This document shows, piece after piece, positions 33,175 to 40,272 of a stretch of DNA of 64,000 bases; within the stretch, counting starts at the first letter, position 1, and every line of letters starts with the position of its first letter. Where the stretch lies: positions 124,001 to 188,000 of the forward strand of contig NZ_JAASAG010000011.1 in NCBI RefSeq assembly GCF_012726265.1. Direction: 5' to 3'. The DNA comes from Streptomyces sp. HNM0575. GTDB taxonomy: Bacteria; Actinomycetota; Actinomycetes; Streptomycetales; Streptomycetaceae. Made by a program: the position numbers and the translations under genes. The notes under the pieces were generated by a model. The model was not told the origin of the DNA. It ran no database searches and was given only the letters and a program-made list of their open reading frames with translations.

Positions 33175-34155
33175 ATGCAACGTATCCGTGTGCTGGTGGT
33201 CGACGACCACCGCATCTTCGCCGAGTCCCTGGCCGCTGCGCTCGCGGCCGAGCAGGACGTCGAGGTGGCCGCGGCGGGCAGCGCCCAGGCCGCGCTGCGC
33301 TGCCTCGAACGGGGCGCCGCGGACGGGCGCAGGTTCGACGTGCTGCTGGTCGACGCGGATCTGTCGCCACCGCCGGGGGGTACGGGCACGGGCGGTGGCG
33401 GTGCCGGCGCGGGCGGCGTCGCCGGTGCGGCACAGGGCCCCGCGAACGGCAGCAACTGGACGCTGTCGTCAGTCGTTTCACGGGACGGAGCCCCCAACAG
33501 GCCCGTGCCGGCGGCCGGTTCGGGCCCGGCCGCGGCCCAGGGCAACTCCGGCGGCCTGGCCCGCGCCCCGGGCGGCCAGGGCCCTTCGGGCGGTCAGGCC
33601 GCGTCCGGCGGCGCCAAGCCCGCATCGTCCGCCAAGTCCCCGTCGTCCGACGGCGATCCCGGCGGCATCCCGCTCGTAGGGCGCGTACGCAGCGAACACC
33701 CCGCGGTGCGCACGGTCGTTCTCGCCGAGCGCGACGATCCGCGCCAGGCCGCCTCCGCCCTCCAGGCCGGAGCCGGCGGCTGGGTCGCCAAGGACTGTTC
33801 CCTCTCCCGGCTGCTCCAGGTCATCCGCGGGGTGCTGAAGGACGAGACGCATCTGCCGCCCGCGCTGCTCACGGGCGTGCTGAGAGAGCTGACCGCGTCG
33901 CGCAAGCACCGCACCGAGAGCGAACGCCTCGTGGAGTCGCTGACGCCGCGGGAGCGGGAGGTGCTGCGCTGCATGGTCGCGGGGCTGGGCCGCAAGGCCG
34001 TCGCCGAGCGGCTGTATCTCTCCCCGCACACCGTCCGTACGCACATGCAGAACGTGCTGGGCAAGCTCGGTGTCCACTCCACGCTCGCGGCGGTTGCTCT
34101 GGCGCGCCGCGCGGGCGTCGGCCCGGTCGATCTGGAGCCCAGCGCCGCCCGTTGA
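33175..34155 (+). CDS. LuxR-type response regulator with long insert in its receiver
   Basis: A 326-residue NarL-class regulator. The N-terminal receiver starts RIRVLVVDDHRIFAESLAAA and keeps D10/D11, the likely phospho-acceptor D60 (LLVDADLSP) and a lysine in GGWVAKD. Between these halves, residues about 66-160 are a Gly/Ala/Ser/Pro-rich insert. The C-terminus is a LuxR helix-turn-helix (LTPREREVLRCMVAGLGRKA, then LSPHTVRTHMQNVLGKLGV). AGGGGG lies 6 nt before the ATG. It is similar in plan to the regulator at 28237, with the gal operon between them. No kinase gene is adjacent. Confidence 0.88.
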   Translation: MQRIRVLVVDDHRIFAESLAAALAAEQDVEVAAAGSAQAALRCLERGAADGRRFDVLLVDADLSPPPGGTGTGGGGAGAGGVAGAAQGPANGSNWTLSSVVSRDGAPNRPVPAAGSGPAAAQGNSGGLARAPGGQGPSGGQAASGGAKPASSAKSPSSDGDPGGIPLVGRVRSEHPAVRTVVLAERDDPRQAASALQAGAGGWVAKDCSLSRLLQVIRGVLKDETHLPPALLTGVLRELTASRKHRTESERLVESLTPREREVLRCMVAGLGRKAVAERLYLSPHTVRTHMQNVLGKLGVHSTLAAVALARRAGVGPVDLEPSAAR

Positions 34156-34162
34156 GCGCCCC

Positions 34163-34180
34163 GCCCGGGTTCCCCCGGGC
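34163..34180. terminator. 7-bp stem-loop between convergent genes
   Basis: GCCCGGG (34163-34169), loop TTCC, CCCGGGC (34174-34180), 8 bp after the LuxR-type regulator stop. It could serve both directions. Confidence 0.6.
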
Positions 34181-34188
34181 CCGTCCCG

Positions 34189-34230
34189 CGTCACAGCGGT
34201 CCCTCGTCACAGCGGTCCCTCGTCACAGCG
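34189..34230. repeat. 16-bp tandem repeat (2.6 copies) across the SDR stop codon
   Basis: CGTCACAGCGGTCCCT is present at 34189-34204 and 34205-34220, with a partial copy CGTCACAGCG at 34221-34230. The partial copy contains the stop codon (TGA on the minus strand, 34223-34225) of the SDR gene. Confidence 0.9.
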
Positions 34231-34990
34231 AGGTCTTGTACACGCTCCAGCCGCCGTCCACGACGAGGCTGGTGCCCGTCACGTACGAAGCGTCGTCCGA
34301 GAGCAGGAACGCGATGACCGACGCCACCTCGTCGGGACGGCCGTAGCGGCCCGCGACGGTCTGCCCGGCCGTGAGCCGCGCGTCCTCCTCGTTCGTGCCG
34401 TCCCACGCGCCGGTGACGATCGGCCCCGGCAGCACGCTGTTGACGCGGATCCGTGGCCCGTAGTCGACGGCGAGCTGCCGTCCCAGGCCCGTCAGCCCGG
34501 CCTTCGCCGCCGCGTACGCCGGGCGCTCCCGCAGGCCGACCAGTGCCTGCACCGAAGACGTCAGAACGACCGAGCCGCCGCGGGCACGCAGATCGTCCAG
34601 GCAGGCCCGCAGACCGAGGAACGCCCCGGTCAGATTGACGCCCAGCTGCCACTGCCAGTCGGACAGGGACAGCTCGCCGGCCGCGCCCGGCAGCATCAGC
34701 CCGGCGTTGCTCACGAGACCGTCGAGCGGCCCGAAGCCGTCGTGTGCGGTGCGTACGGCCCTGGACCAGGCCGGTTCGTCGGTGACGTCGCCCAGCACGA
34801 AGGCGGCACGGCCCCCGGCGGCCGTGATCTCGCGGGCCGTACGGTGGCCGTCGCTCTCGTCGTTGTCGAGGACGATCACCGCTGCGCCCTCGTCGGCGAG
34901 CCTGTGAGCCGTGGCGGCTCCGATGCCCGCGCCGCCGCCTGTGATCAGGACGGTACGTCCCGCGAATCGATCCGAATGACGTCCGCCCAT
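34223..34990 (-). CDS. SDR-family oxidoreductase
   Basis: A 255-residue classical SDR. It has TGGGAGIG at residues 17-24, D42 after beta-2 (NAD preference), GLVSNAG, S145/S146, the catalytic Y159-x3-K163 (YAAAK), and the ending VTGTSLVVDGG. The substrate is unknown. Its 3' end lies in a tandem repeat, and it is convergent with the LuxR-type regulator. Confidence 0.92.
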   Translation of the reverse strand: MGGRHSDRFAGRTVLITGGGAGIGAATAHRLADEGAAVIVLDNDESDGHRTAREITAAGGRAAFVLGDVTDEPAWSRAVRTAHDGFGPLDGLVSNAGLMLPGAAGELSLSDWQWQLGVNLTGAFLGLRACLDDLRARGGSVVLTSSVQALVGLRERPAYAAAKAGLTGLGRQLAVDYGPRIRVNSVLPGPIVTGAWDGTNEEDARLTAGQTVAGRYGRPDEVASVIAFLLSDDASYVTGTSLVVDGGWSVYKTSL

Positions 34991-35196
34991 GCACGGATGC
35001 TACGGGCTGCGAGCCGTGCGCCGCAGCGGGGCACCCCGGCGGCGGAAGCCCGTCGCGAAAGCAGCCGCCCCCGCGCGGGCAATGGCCGCAGCGAGCAACG
35101 ACCGCCGCCCGGCGGTGAGTTGGTGCACGCGATGTACTGCGGGCCTCCGAGCGCTGCCGATGCGTTCGCGGCCTGCTCCGGCGCCGTACCGGCCCG

Positions 35197-35694
35197 TCAG
35201 CCCGGCACGTTGTCGAACGGCGCCGTCAACTGCCGTAGCAGCGAGGCGAGTTCGGCCCGCTGCGCGGTGGAAAGCTCCCCGAGGATCGCGCGCTCCTGTG
35301 CGAGTAGCCCCGCCAGGGCGCTGTCAGCGCGGTCGCGGCCCTCGACCGTGAGCCGCACCAGCACGCCCCGGCGGTCGCTGGGGTCGGGCAGCCGCTCGAC
35401 GAGGCCCTTCTTGGCGAGCCGGTCGATACGGTTCGTCATCGTCCCCGAGGTGACCAGGGTCTGGGTGAGCAGCTGTCCGGGCGAGAGCTGATACGGCGTG
35501 CCCGCGCGGCGCAGCGCGGTGAGCACGTCGAACTCCCATGGCTCCAGGTTGTGTTCGGAGAATGCGATACGGCGCGCGCGGTCGAGGTGCCGCGCGAGTC
35601 TGCTGACCCGGCTGAGGACCTCCAGCGGTTCCACGTCCAGATCCGGGCGTTCGCGGCGCCAGGCTGCCACCAGTCGGTCGACCTCGTCCTCCAT
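35197..35694 (-). CDS. MarR-family transcriptional regulator
   Basis: A 165-residue winged-helix regulator. The recognition region is LLTQTLVTSGTMTNRIDRLA and the wing is LVERLPDPSDRRGVLVRLT, both typical of MarR. The N-terminal helix (LSRVSRLARHLDRARRIAFS) forms the dimer interface. It is divergent from the trans-aconitate methyltransferase gene with only 71 bp between starts, and a MarR-like palindrome lies in that gap, so it probably represses its neighbour and itself until a small aromatic or acid ligand binds. Confidence 0.93.
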   Translation of the reverse strand: MEDEVDRLVAAWRRERPDLDVEPLEVLSRVSRLARHLDRARRIAFSEHNLEPWEFDVLTALRRAGTPYQLSPGQLLTQTLVTSGTMTNRIDRLAKKGLVERLPDPSDRRGVLVRLTVEGRDRADSALAGLLAQERAILGELSTAQRAELASLLRQLTAPFDNVPG

Positions 35695-35728
35695 GTGATC
35701 AGTGTAGTAGTTGTGTCGACATGAAGTC

Positions 35729-35742
35729 TCTTGACATCGAGA
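35729..35742. promoter_or_regulatory. MarR-type palindrome overlapping a TTGACA -35 box
   Basis: TCTTGACATCGAGA is symmetric at 10 of 14 positions, resembling MarR operators. TTGACA at 35731-35736 within it matches a -35 hexamer for the rightward methyltransferase promoter, so binding would block RNA polymerase. A second palindrome, TGTCGACA, lies at 35714-35721. Confidence 0.5.
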
Positions 35743-35765
35743 TAGTCCGGACGGAGGCTGCTGTC

Positions 35766-36677
35766 ATGACGTCACCCGTGTGGGATCCGCATCAGTACGA
35801 GCGCCACTCCGCGCACCGCAACCGCCCCTCGGAGGACCTGCTGGCCCACGTGCCCGCGCTGCCCGACGAGGACGCCCCGCGCATCGCCGACCTGGGCTGC
35901 GGACCGGGCGGCCCCTCGCTGCTGCTCGCCGAGCGATGGCCCCGTGCGCGTATCACCGGATACGACAACTCACCGGCCATGCTGGAGGAGGCGCGCGCCC
36001 ACGCGGGGAGGACCCCCGGCGGCGGCAGCCTCGACTTCGTCCACACCGACCTCTCCACCTGGCACCCCACCCCGGACACCCCCTTCGACCTCCTCTTCTC
36101 CAACGCGGCACTGCAATGGGTTATCCCTGACGAAGTCAAGGGACGGGTTCTCCCCGACGAAGGCGGGGCCGCTCCCGACGGTGGCAATCCCGGAGGCACG
36201 GCCGACGCCGGCACCCACGCCGAACTCTTCCCTCACTGGCTGCGCGCGCTGCCGCCCGGCGGCGTCCTCGCCTTCCAGGTCCCGGGCAACTTCGACGCCC
36301 CCAGCCACGCGCTGCTGCTGGAGCTGCGCAACTCCCCGCGCTGGCGCGGTCGTCTGGGCACGGCCTCCCGCGCCGCCGTCGTGCTCGACCCCGCGGAGTA
36401 CCTCGACGTACTGGATTCGCAGGGCTGCGAGGTCGACGCCTGGGAGACGACGTACGCGCACGTGCTGCACGGCGAGGGCGCCGTACTGGACTGGGTGATG
36501 GGCACGGGGCTGCGTCCCGTGCTGACGCTCCTCGCGGACGACCCGGCGGCGCGGGCGGAGTTCCTCGACGAGTACGGGCGGCTGCTGCGCGAGGCCTATC
36601 CGCCGCTGGGCGGCGACCCCGCGCGGGGGACGGTCTTCCCCTTCCGCCGGATCTTCGTCGTGGCGGTGAAGCGATGA
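35766..36677 (+). CDS. tam: Trans-aconitate 2-methyltransferase-like protein
   Basis: A 303-residue Rossmann methyltransferase. It has motif I IADLGCGPGGPSLLLAERWP, GYDNSPAMLEEAR, LLFSNAALQWV, and the C-terminal GEGAVLDWVMGTGLRPVL typical of Tam, which methylates trans-aconitate, an inhibitor of aconitase. It is about 40 residues longer than usual because of a Gly/Asp-rich insert after residue 123. The ATG at 35766 has GGAGG 8 nt upstream, and an earlier ATG at 35721 lies inside the operator region. It is coupled to the VOC gene by ATGA. Confidence 0.88.
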   Translation: MTSPVWDPHQYERHSAHRNRPSEDLLAHVPALPDEDAPRIADLGCGPGGPSLLLAERWPRARITGYDNSPAMLEEARAHAGRTPGGGSLDFVHTDLSTWHPTPDTPFDLLFSNAALQWVIPDEVKGRVLPDEGGAAPDGGNPGGTADAGTHAELFPHWLRALPPGGVLAFQVPGNFDAPSHALLLELRNSPRWRGRLGTASRAAVVLDPAEYLDVLDSQGCEVDAWETTYAHVLHGEGAVLDWVMGTGLRPVLTLLADDPAARAEFLDEYGRLLREAYPPLGGDPARGTVFPFRRIFVVAVKR

Positions 36678-37102
36678 CGGATCCCGCCGCCTCACCCGCC
36701 CCCGGCCATCTCCCGCCGGGCCCGGCGCACGGCGTGATCGACTCCCTCGACCATGTCCAGCTCGCCGCACCGCCGAGCTCCGAGGACGCGCTGCGCGCGT
36801 ACTACTCCGGCGTCCTCGGCATGACGGAGATCCCCAAGCCGCCCGTGCTCGCCGCGCGCGGCGGCTGCTGGTTCGCGGCGGGCTCCGCCGTGCTGCACCT
36901 CGGTGCCGAGGAGGACTTCCGGCCCGCGAGAAAGGCCCACCCCGGTCTCCGTGTCCGCGGCATCGACGCGTTCGCGGCCCGGCTCACCGCCGCGGGCGCC
37001 GCCGTCACCTGGGATCGCGAACTCCCGGGCCACCGCCGGTTCTACTCCTGCGACCCCGTCGGCAACCGCCTGGAGTTCCTGGAGAGCGAGCCCGGCGAGT
37101 AG
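36674..37102 (+). CDS. VOC-family (glyoxalase/bleomycin resistance-like) protein
   Basis: A 142-residue single VOC domain: DSLDHVQLAAPPSSEDALRA, YYSGVLGMTEIPKPPVL, VLHLGAEEDF, and the terminal RFYSCDPVGNRLEFLE with a metal-binding glutamate. The start overlaps the tam stop (ATGA), so the two are probably co-regulated by the MarR protein. The specific reaction is unknown. Confidence 0.9.
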   Translation: MTDPAASPAPGHLPPGPAHGVIDSLDHVQLAAPPSSEDALRAYYSGVLGMTEIPKPPVLAARGGCWFAAGSAVLHLGAEEDFRPARKAHPGLRVRGIDAFAARLTAAGAAVTWDRELPGHRRFYSCDPVGNRLEFLESEPGE

Positions 37103-37225
37103 CGGTTCCGGACCCGTGCGCCGGTGCCGCGCACGGGCCCGAAGACGAGGTTCCGTATACGAGTTGCGGCGGGCGCCCAGGGTGGGCATGGTGCGGCTCT
37201 CTCCATCACGCAGAAAGCGACCGCC

Positions 37226-38197
37226 ATGAACACGCTCCACCCGCACATCGAGCCGTACGACCAGGGAACGCTGGACGTCGGCGACGGCAACAGCATCCAC
37301 TGGGAGGTGTGCGGCAACCCCGACGGCAAGCCCGCACTCGTCGTGCACGGAGGCCCCGGATCGGGCTGCGGCACGCTCTCACGGCGGCGCTTCGATCCCG
37401 ACCGCTACCGGATCGTCCTCTTCGACCAGCGCGGCTGCGGACGCAGCACCCCGCACGCCGCCGACCCGTCCACGGACCTGACACACAACACCACCGGCCA
37501 CCTCGTCGCCGACATGGAGCTGCTGCGCGAACACCTGGGCATAGAGCGGTGGTTGCTCTTCGGGGGGTCCTGGGGATCGACGCTGATACTCGCCTACGCC
37601 GAGCGGCACCCCCACCGCGTCTCCGAGATCGTGATCCCCGCCGTCACCACCACCCGGCGCTCCGAGATCGACTGGCTCTACCGCGGCGCCCGGCTCTTCT
37701 TCCCCGAGGAGTGGCACCGCTTCCGGCACGCCGTGCCCGAGGCGGGCCGCGACGCGACGCTCCCCGACGTACTCGCGGCCTACGCGAGCCGCATGGCGGA
37801 CCTGGACCCGGACGTACGGGCCGAGGCGGCCGACGAATGGTGCCGCTGGGAGGACACCGTGCTGTCCATGGAGACGCCGGGCGACGCGCCCAAGCCGTAC
37901 TCGGACCGGCCCGACGCCGCGCGGCACGCCCTCGTCCGCATCGCCGCGCACTACTTCTCCAACGGCGCGTGGCTGGAGGAGGGGGCGCTCATACGGGACG
38001 CGGGACGCCTCGAAGGCATCCCCGGGGTCCTCATACACGGACGCTTCGACATGGGCGGCCCGCTCAGCACGGCTTGGGAGCTCGCGCGGGCCTGGCCCGG
38101 CGCCCGCCTCGTCGTCGTCGAGGACGCCGGCCATCTGGGCGGCGACACCACGAGCGCCGAAATACGCACGGCGCTCGACGAGTTCGCCGCGCGCTGA
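37226..38197 (+). CDS. pip: Proline iminopeptidase (prolyl aminopeptidase)
   Basis: A 323-residue alpha/beta-hydrolase of the S33 family, which removes N-terminal proline from peptides in the cytoplasm. It has HGGPGSGC (oxyanion region), VLFDQRGCGRSTPHA, the nucleophile S115 in GGSWGS, HGRFDMGGP and the catalytic histidine in EDAGHLGG. The length is normal. The ATG at 37226 has only a weak ribosome site (AGAAAG). Confidence 0.93.
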   Translation: MNTLHPHIEPYDQGTLDVGDGNSIHWEVCGNPDGKPALVVHGGPGSGCGTLSRRRFDPDRYRIVLFDQRGCGRSTPHAADPSTDLTHNTTGHLVADMELLREHLGIERWLLFGGSWGSTLILAYAERHPHRVSEIVIPAVTTTRRSEIDWLYRGARLFFPEEWHRFRHAVPEAGRDATLPDVLAAYASRMADLDPDVRAEAADEWCRWEDTVLSMETPGDAPKPYSDRPDAARHALVRIAAHYFSNGAWLEEGALIRDAGRLEGIPGVLIHGRFDMGGPLSTAWELARAWPGARLVVVEDAGHLGGDTTSAEIRTALDEFAAR

Positions 38198-38300
38198 CGC
38201 CACCGGGGCGGTCAGGGCAGTCAGGGCCGAAGCGTGAAGGCCGGTACGTGCCGGGGCCGGACGGCGAGCGGAACCCCCGCCCCGCCCCCGCACCCGCCGC

Positions 38301-38999
38301 TCAGCTGCGCCGGTGGCCTATGAGGCGCGGCCTGGCCTCCAGCCCGTCCAGGCCGTGCCAGGCCAAGTTGACCAGGTGCGCGGCCACTTCGGCCTTCTTC
38401 GGCTTCTGTACGTTCAGCCACCACTGGCCCGTGAGCGCCACCATGCCGACCAGCGCCTGCGCATACAGCGGCGACAGCTTCGGATCGAAGCCGCGCGACT
38501 TGAACTCCCGGCCCAGGATGTCCTCGACCTGCGTGGCGATGTCGCTGATCAACGACGCGAAATTGCCCGTCGACTGGGCGACGGGCGAATCGCGGACGAG
38601 GATGCGGAAGCCGTCCGTGTAGTCGTCGATGTAGTCCAGCAACGCGAACGCGGCCTGCTCCAGCAGCTCCCGCGGGTGCCCCCCGGTGAGGGCACCCGTC
38701 ACCATGTCCAGGAGCTGCCGCATCTCGCGGTCGATGACGACCGCGTAGAGACCTTCCTTGCCGCCGAAGTGCTCGTACACGACCGGCTTGGAGACCCCGG
38801 CCTTCGCCGCGATCTCCTCGACGGACGTGCCCTCGAAGCCGCGTTCGGCGAAGAGGGCACGTCCGATGTCGAGAAGCTGCTCGCGCCGCTCCTTGCCGGT
38901 CATCCGGCGACGGGCCGCGCGTTTCTCCTTCTTGGCGGCTCTGGCCGTTCCTCTTGCGGGCTTGGCGGTGCTGTCATCCGTCGGCACAGGCTCCATCAT
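38301..38999 (-). CDS. TetR-family regulator paired with the desaturase
   Basis: A 232-residue protein. A basic N-terminal tail is followed by the TetR helix-turn-helix (ERREQLLDIGRALFAERGFE, then EEIAAKAGVSKPVVYEHFGG, about residues 38-85) and a helical ligand domain. Its ATG overlaps the stop of the desaturase gene (ATGA), so it is transcribed with it, and it probably controls the desaturase promoter in response to an acyl-CoA or fatty acid; that role is inferred from context. A second in-frame ATG follows immediately (38996). Confidence 0.92.
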   Translation of the reverse strand: MMEPVPTDDSTAKPARGTARAAKKEKRAARRRMTGKERREQLLDIGRALFAERGFEGTSVEEIAAKAGVSKPVVYEHFGGKEGLYAVVIDREMRQLLDMVTGALTGGHPRELLEQAAFALLDYIDDYTDGFRILVRDSPVAQSTGNFASLISDIATQVEDILGREFKSRGFDPKLSPLYAQALVGMVALTGQWWLNVQKPKKAEVAAHLVNLAWHGLDGLEARPRLIGHRRS

Positions 39000-40006
39000 G
39001 CCGCTTGACGGGACGGCTCCTTACGGCGGGAGTCGATACGCGAACGGGCCGGCCAGCGCACGTCGTACGCCCAGCCCGCCAGCTCCAGCCAGCGGATGAT
39101 GCGGGCGCTGGAGTCGAGTTGGCCCTTCTCCACGCCGTGGCGGGCGCTCGTGGGGTCCGCGTGGTGCAGGTTGTGCCAGGACTCGCCGCAGGAAAGGATC
39201 GCCAGCCACCACACGTTGCCCGACTTGTCGCGGGACTTGAACGGCCGCTTGCCCACCGCGTGGCAGATGGAGTTGATGGACCAGGTGACGTGGTGCAGCA
39301 GCGCCACGCGTACCAGCGAGCCCCAGAAGAACGCCGTCAGCGCGCCCTGCCAGGACATCGTCACCAGACCGCCGACCGCGGCGGGCAGCAGCAGCGACAC
39401 CGTCGTCCACAGCACGAACTGCCGCGAAATGGCGCGCACCGTCGAGTCCTTGATCAGATCCGGTGCGTACTTGTGCTGCGGTGTCTGCTCCTCGTCGAAC
39501 ATCCAGCCGACGTGCGCCCACCACAGGCCCTTCATCAGGGCGGGGACGGTCTCGCCGAAACGCCACGGCGAATGCGGGTCGCCCTCGGCGTCGGAGAACT
39601 TGTGGTGCTTGCGGTGGTCGGCGACCCAGCGCACCACCGGGCCCTCGACGGCCAGCGAGCCGAGCACGGCAAGCGCGATGCGCAGCGGGCGCTTCGCCTT
39701 GAACGAGCCGTGCGTGAAGTAGCGGTGGAAGCCGATCGTGATGCCGTGGCAGCCGATGAAGTACATCGCCGTGAGCAGGCCCAGATCCAGCCAGCTCACT
39801 CCCCATCCCCACATCAGGGGCACCGCAGCGAGCAGCGCCAGGAAGGGGACCACGATGAAGGCCAGCAGCGCGATCTGCTCCACCGAGCGGCGCTTCTCGC
39901 CGCCCAGCGTCGCGGAGACGGCGACGGGGGAGTTCTGGGCTTCGGAGGCGGATTTCTTACGGGCGTCGGGGGAGCTGTCGAGTACGTCCGGGGGGCTGGT
40001 GGTCAT
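38996..40006 (-). CDS. Fatty acyl-CoA desaturase
   Basis: A 336-residue membrane di-iron desaturase. The three histidine boxes are HRYFTH, HRKHHKFSD and HNLHH, with hydrophobic spans (IALLAFIVVPFLALLAAVPL, LDLGLLTAMYFIGCHGITIG) between them. Enzymes of this type introduce a cis double bond (often delta-9) and tune membrane fluidity. It is coupled to the TetR gene downstream, and twin palindromes precede its start at 40079-40105. It is divergent from ppc. Confidence 0.93.
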   Translation of the reverse strand: MTTSPPDVLDSSPDARKKSASEAQNSPVAVSATLGGEKRRSVEQIALLAFIVVPFLALLAAVPLMWGWGVSWLDLGLLTAMYFIGCHGITIGFHRYFTHGSFKAKRPLRIALAVLGSLAVEGPVVRWVADHRKHHKFSDAEGDPHSPWRFGETVPALMKGLWWAHVGWMFDEEQTPQHKYAPDLIKDSTVRAISRQFVLWTTVSLLLPAAVGGLVTMSWQGALTAFFWGSLVRVALLHHVTWSINSICHAVGKRPFKSRDKSGNVWWLAILSCGESWHNLHHADPTSARHGVEKGQLDSSARIIRWLELAGWAYDVRWPARSRIDSRRKEPSRQAA

Positions 40007-40078
40007 AGATGTCCCTTGTCAGAGCGGTAAGGGGCTTCAACGTCGTGCACTTTTCGCGTCTCGTGCCCACGCAAGTCC

Positions 40079-40105
40079 TACGGAACCGTAACCTACGGCT
40101 TCGTA
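40079..40105. promoter_or_regulatory. Twin palindromes upstream of the desaturase (candidate TetR operator)
   Basis: TACGG-AA-CCGTA (40079-40090) and TACG-GCTT-CGTA (40094-40105) are two inverted repeats with centres 15 bp apart, in the desaturase/ppc intergenic region about 75-100 bp before the desaturase ATG. The layout suits a TetR dimer pair. Confidence 0.5.
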
Positions 40106-40203
40106 AGTATGGCAGGCCTCACAGGCGTAGCAAGGGGGGCGTGGGGCAGACGAGTGCGTGCTCACCCATCGGACGGCGGACCGGTACGGCGACCGCCCGC
40201 GCA

Positions 40204-40209
40204 TATCCT
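40204..40209 (+). promoter_or_regulatory. Candidate -10 box (TATCCT) for ppc
   Basis: TATCCT lies 63 bp before the ppc GTG start; a -35 is not clear. Confidence 0.35.
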
Positions 40210-40272
40210 GGGAAGCGCCGGACAGCGCGGTCCGTGACCTGCCCGAAGCAAATGCCGCAAGGAGCCCAACCT

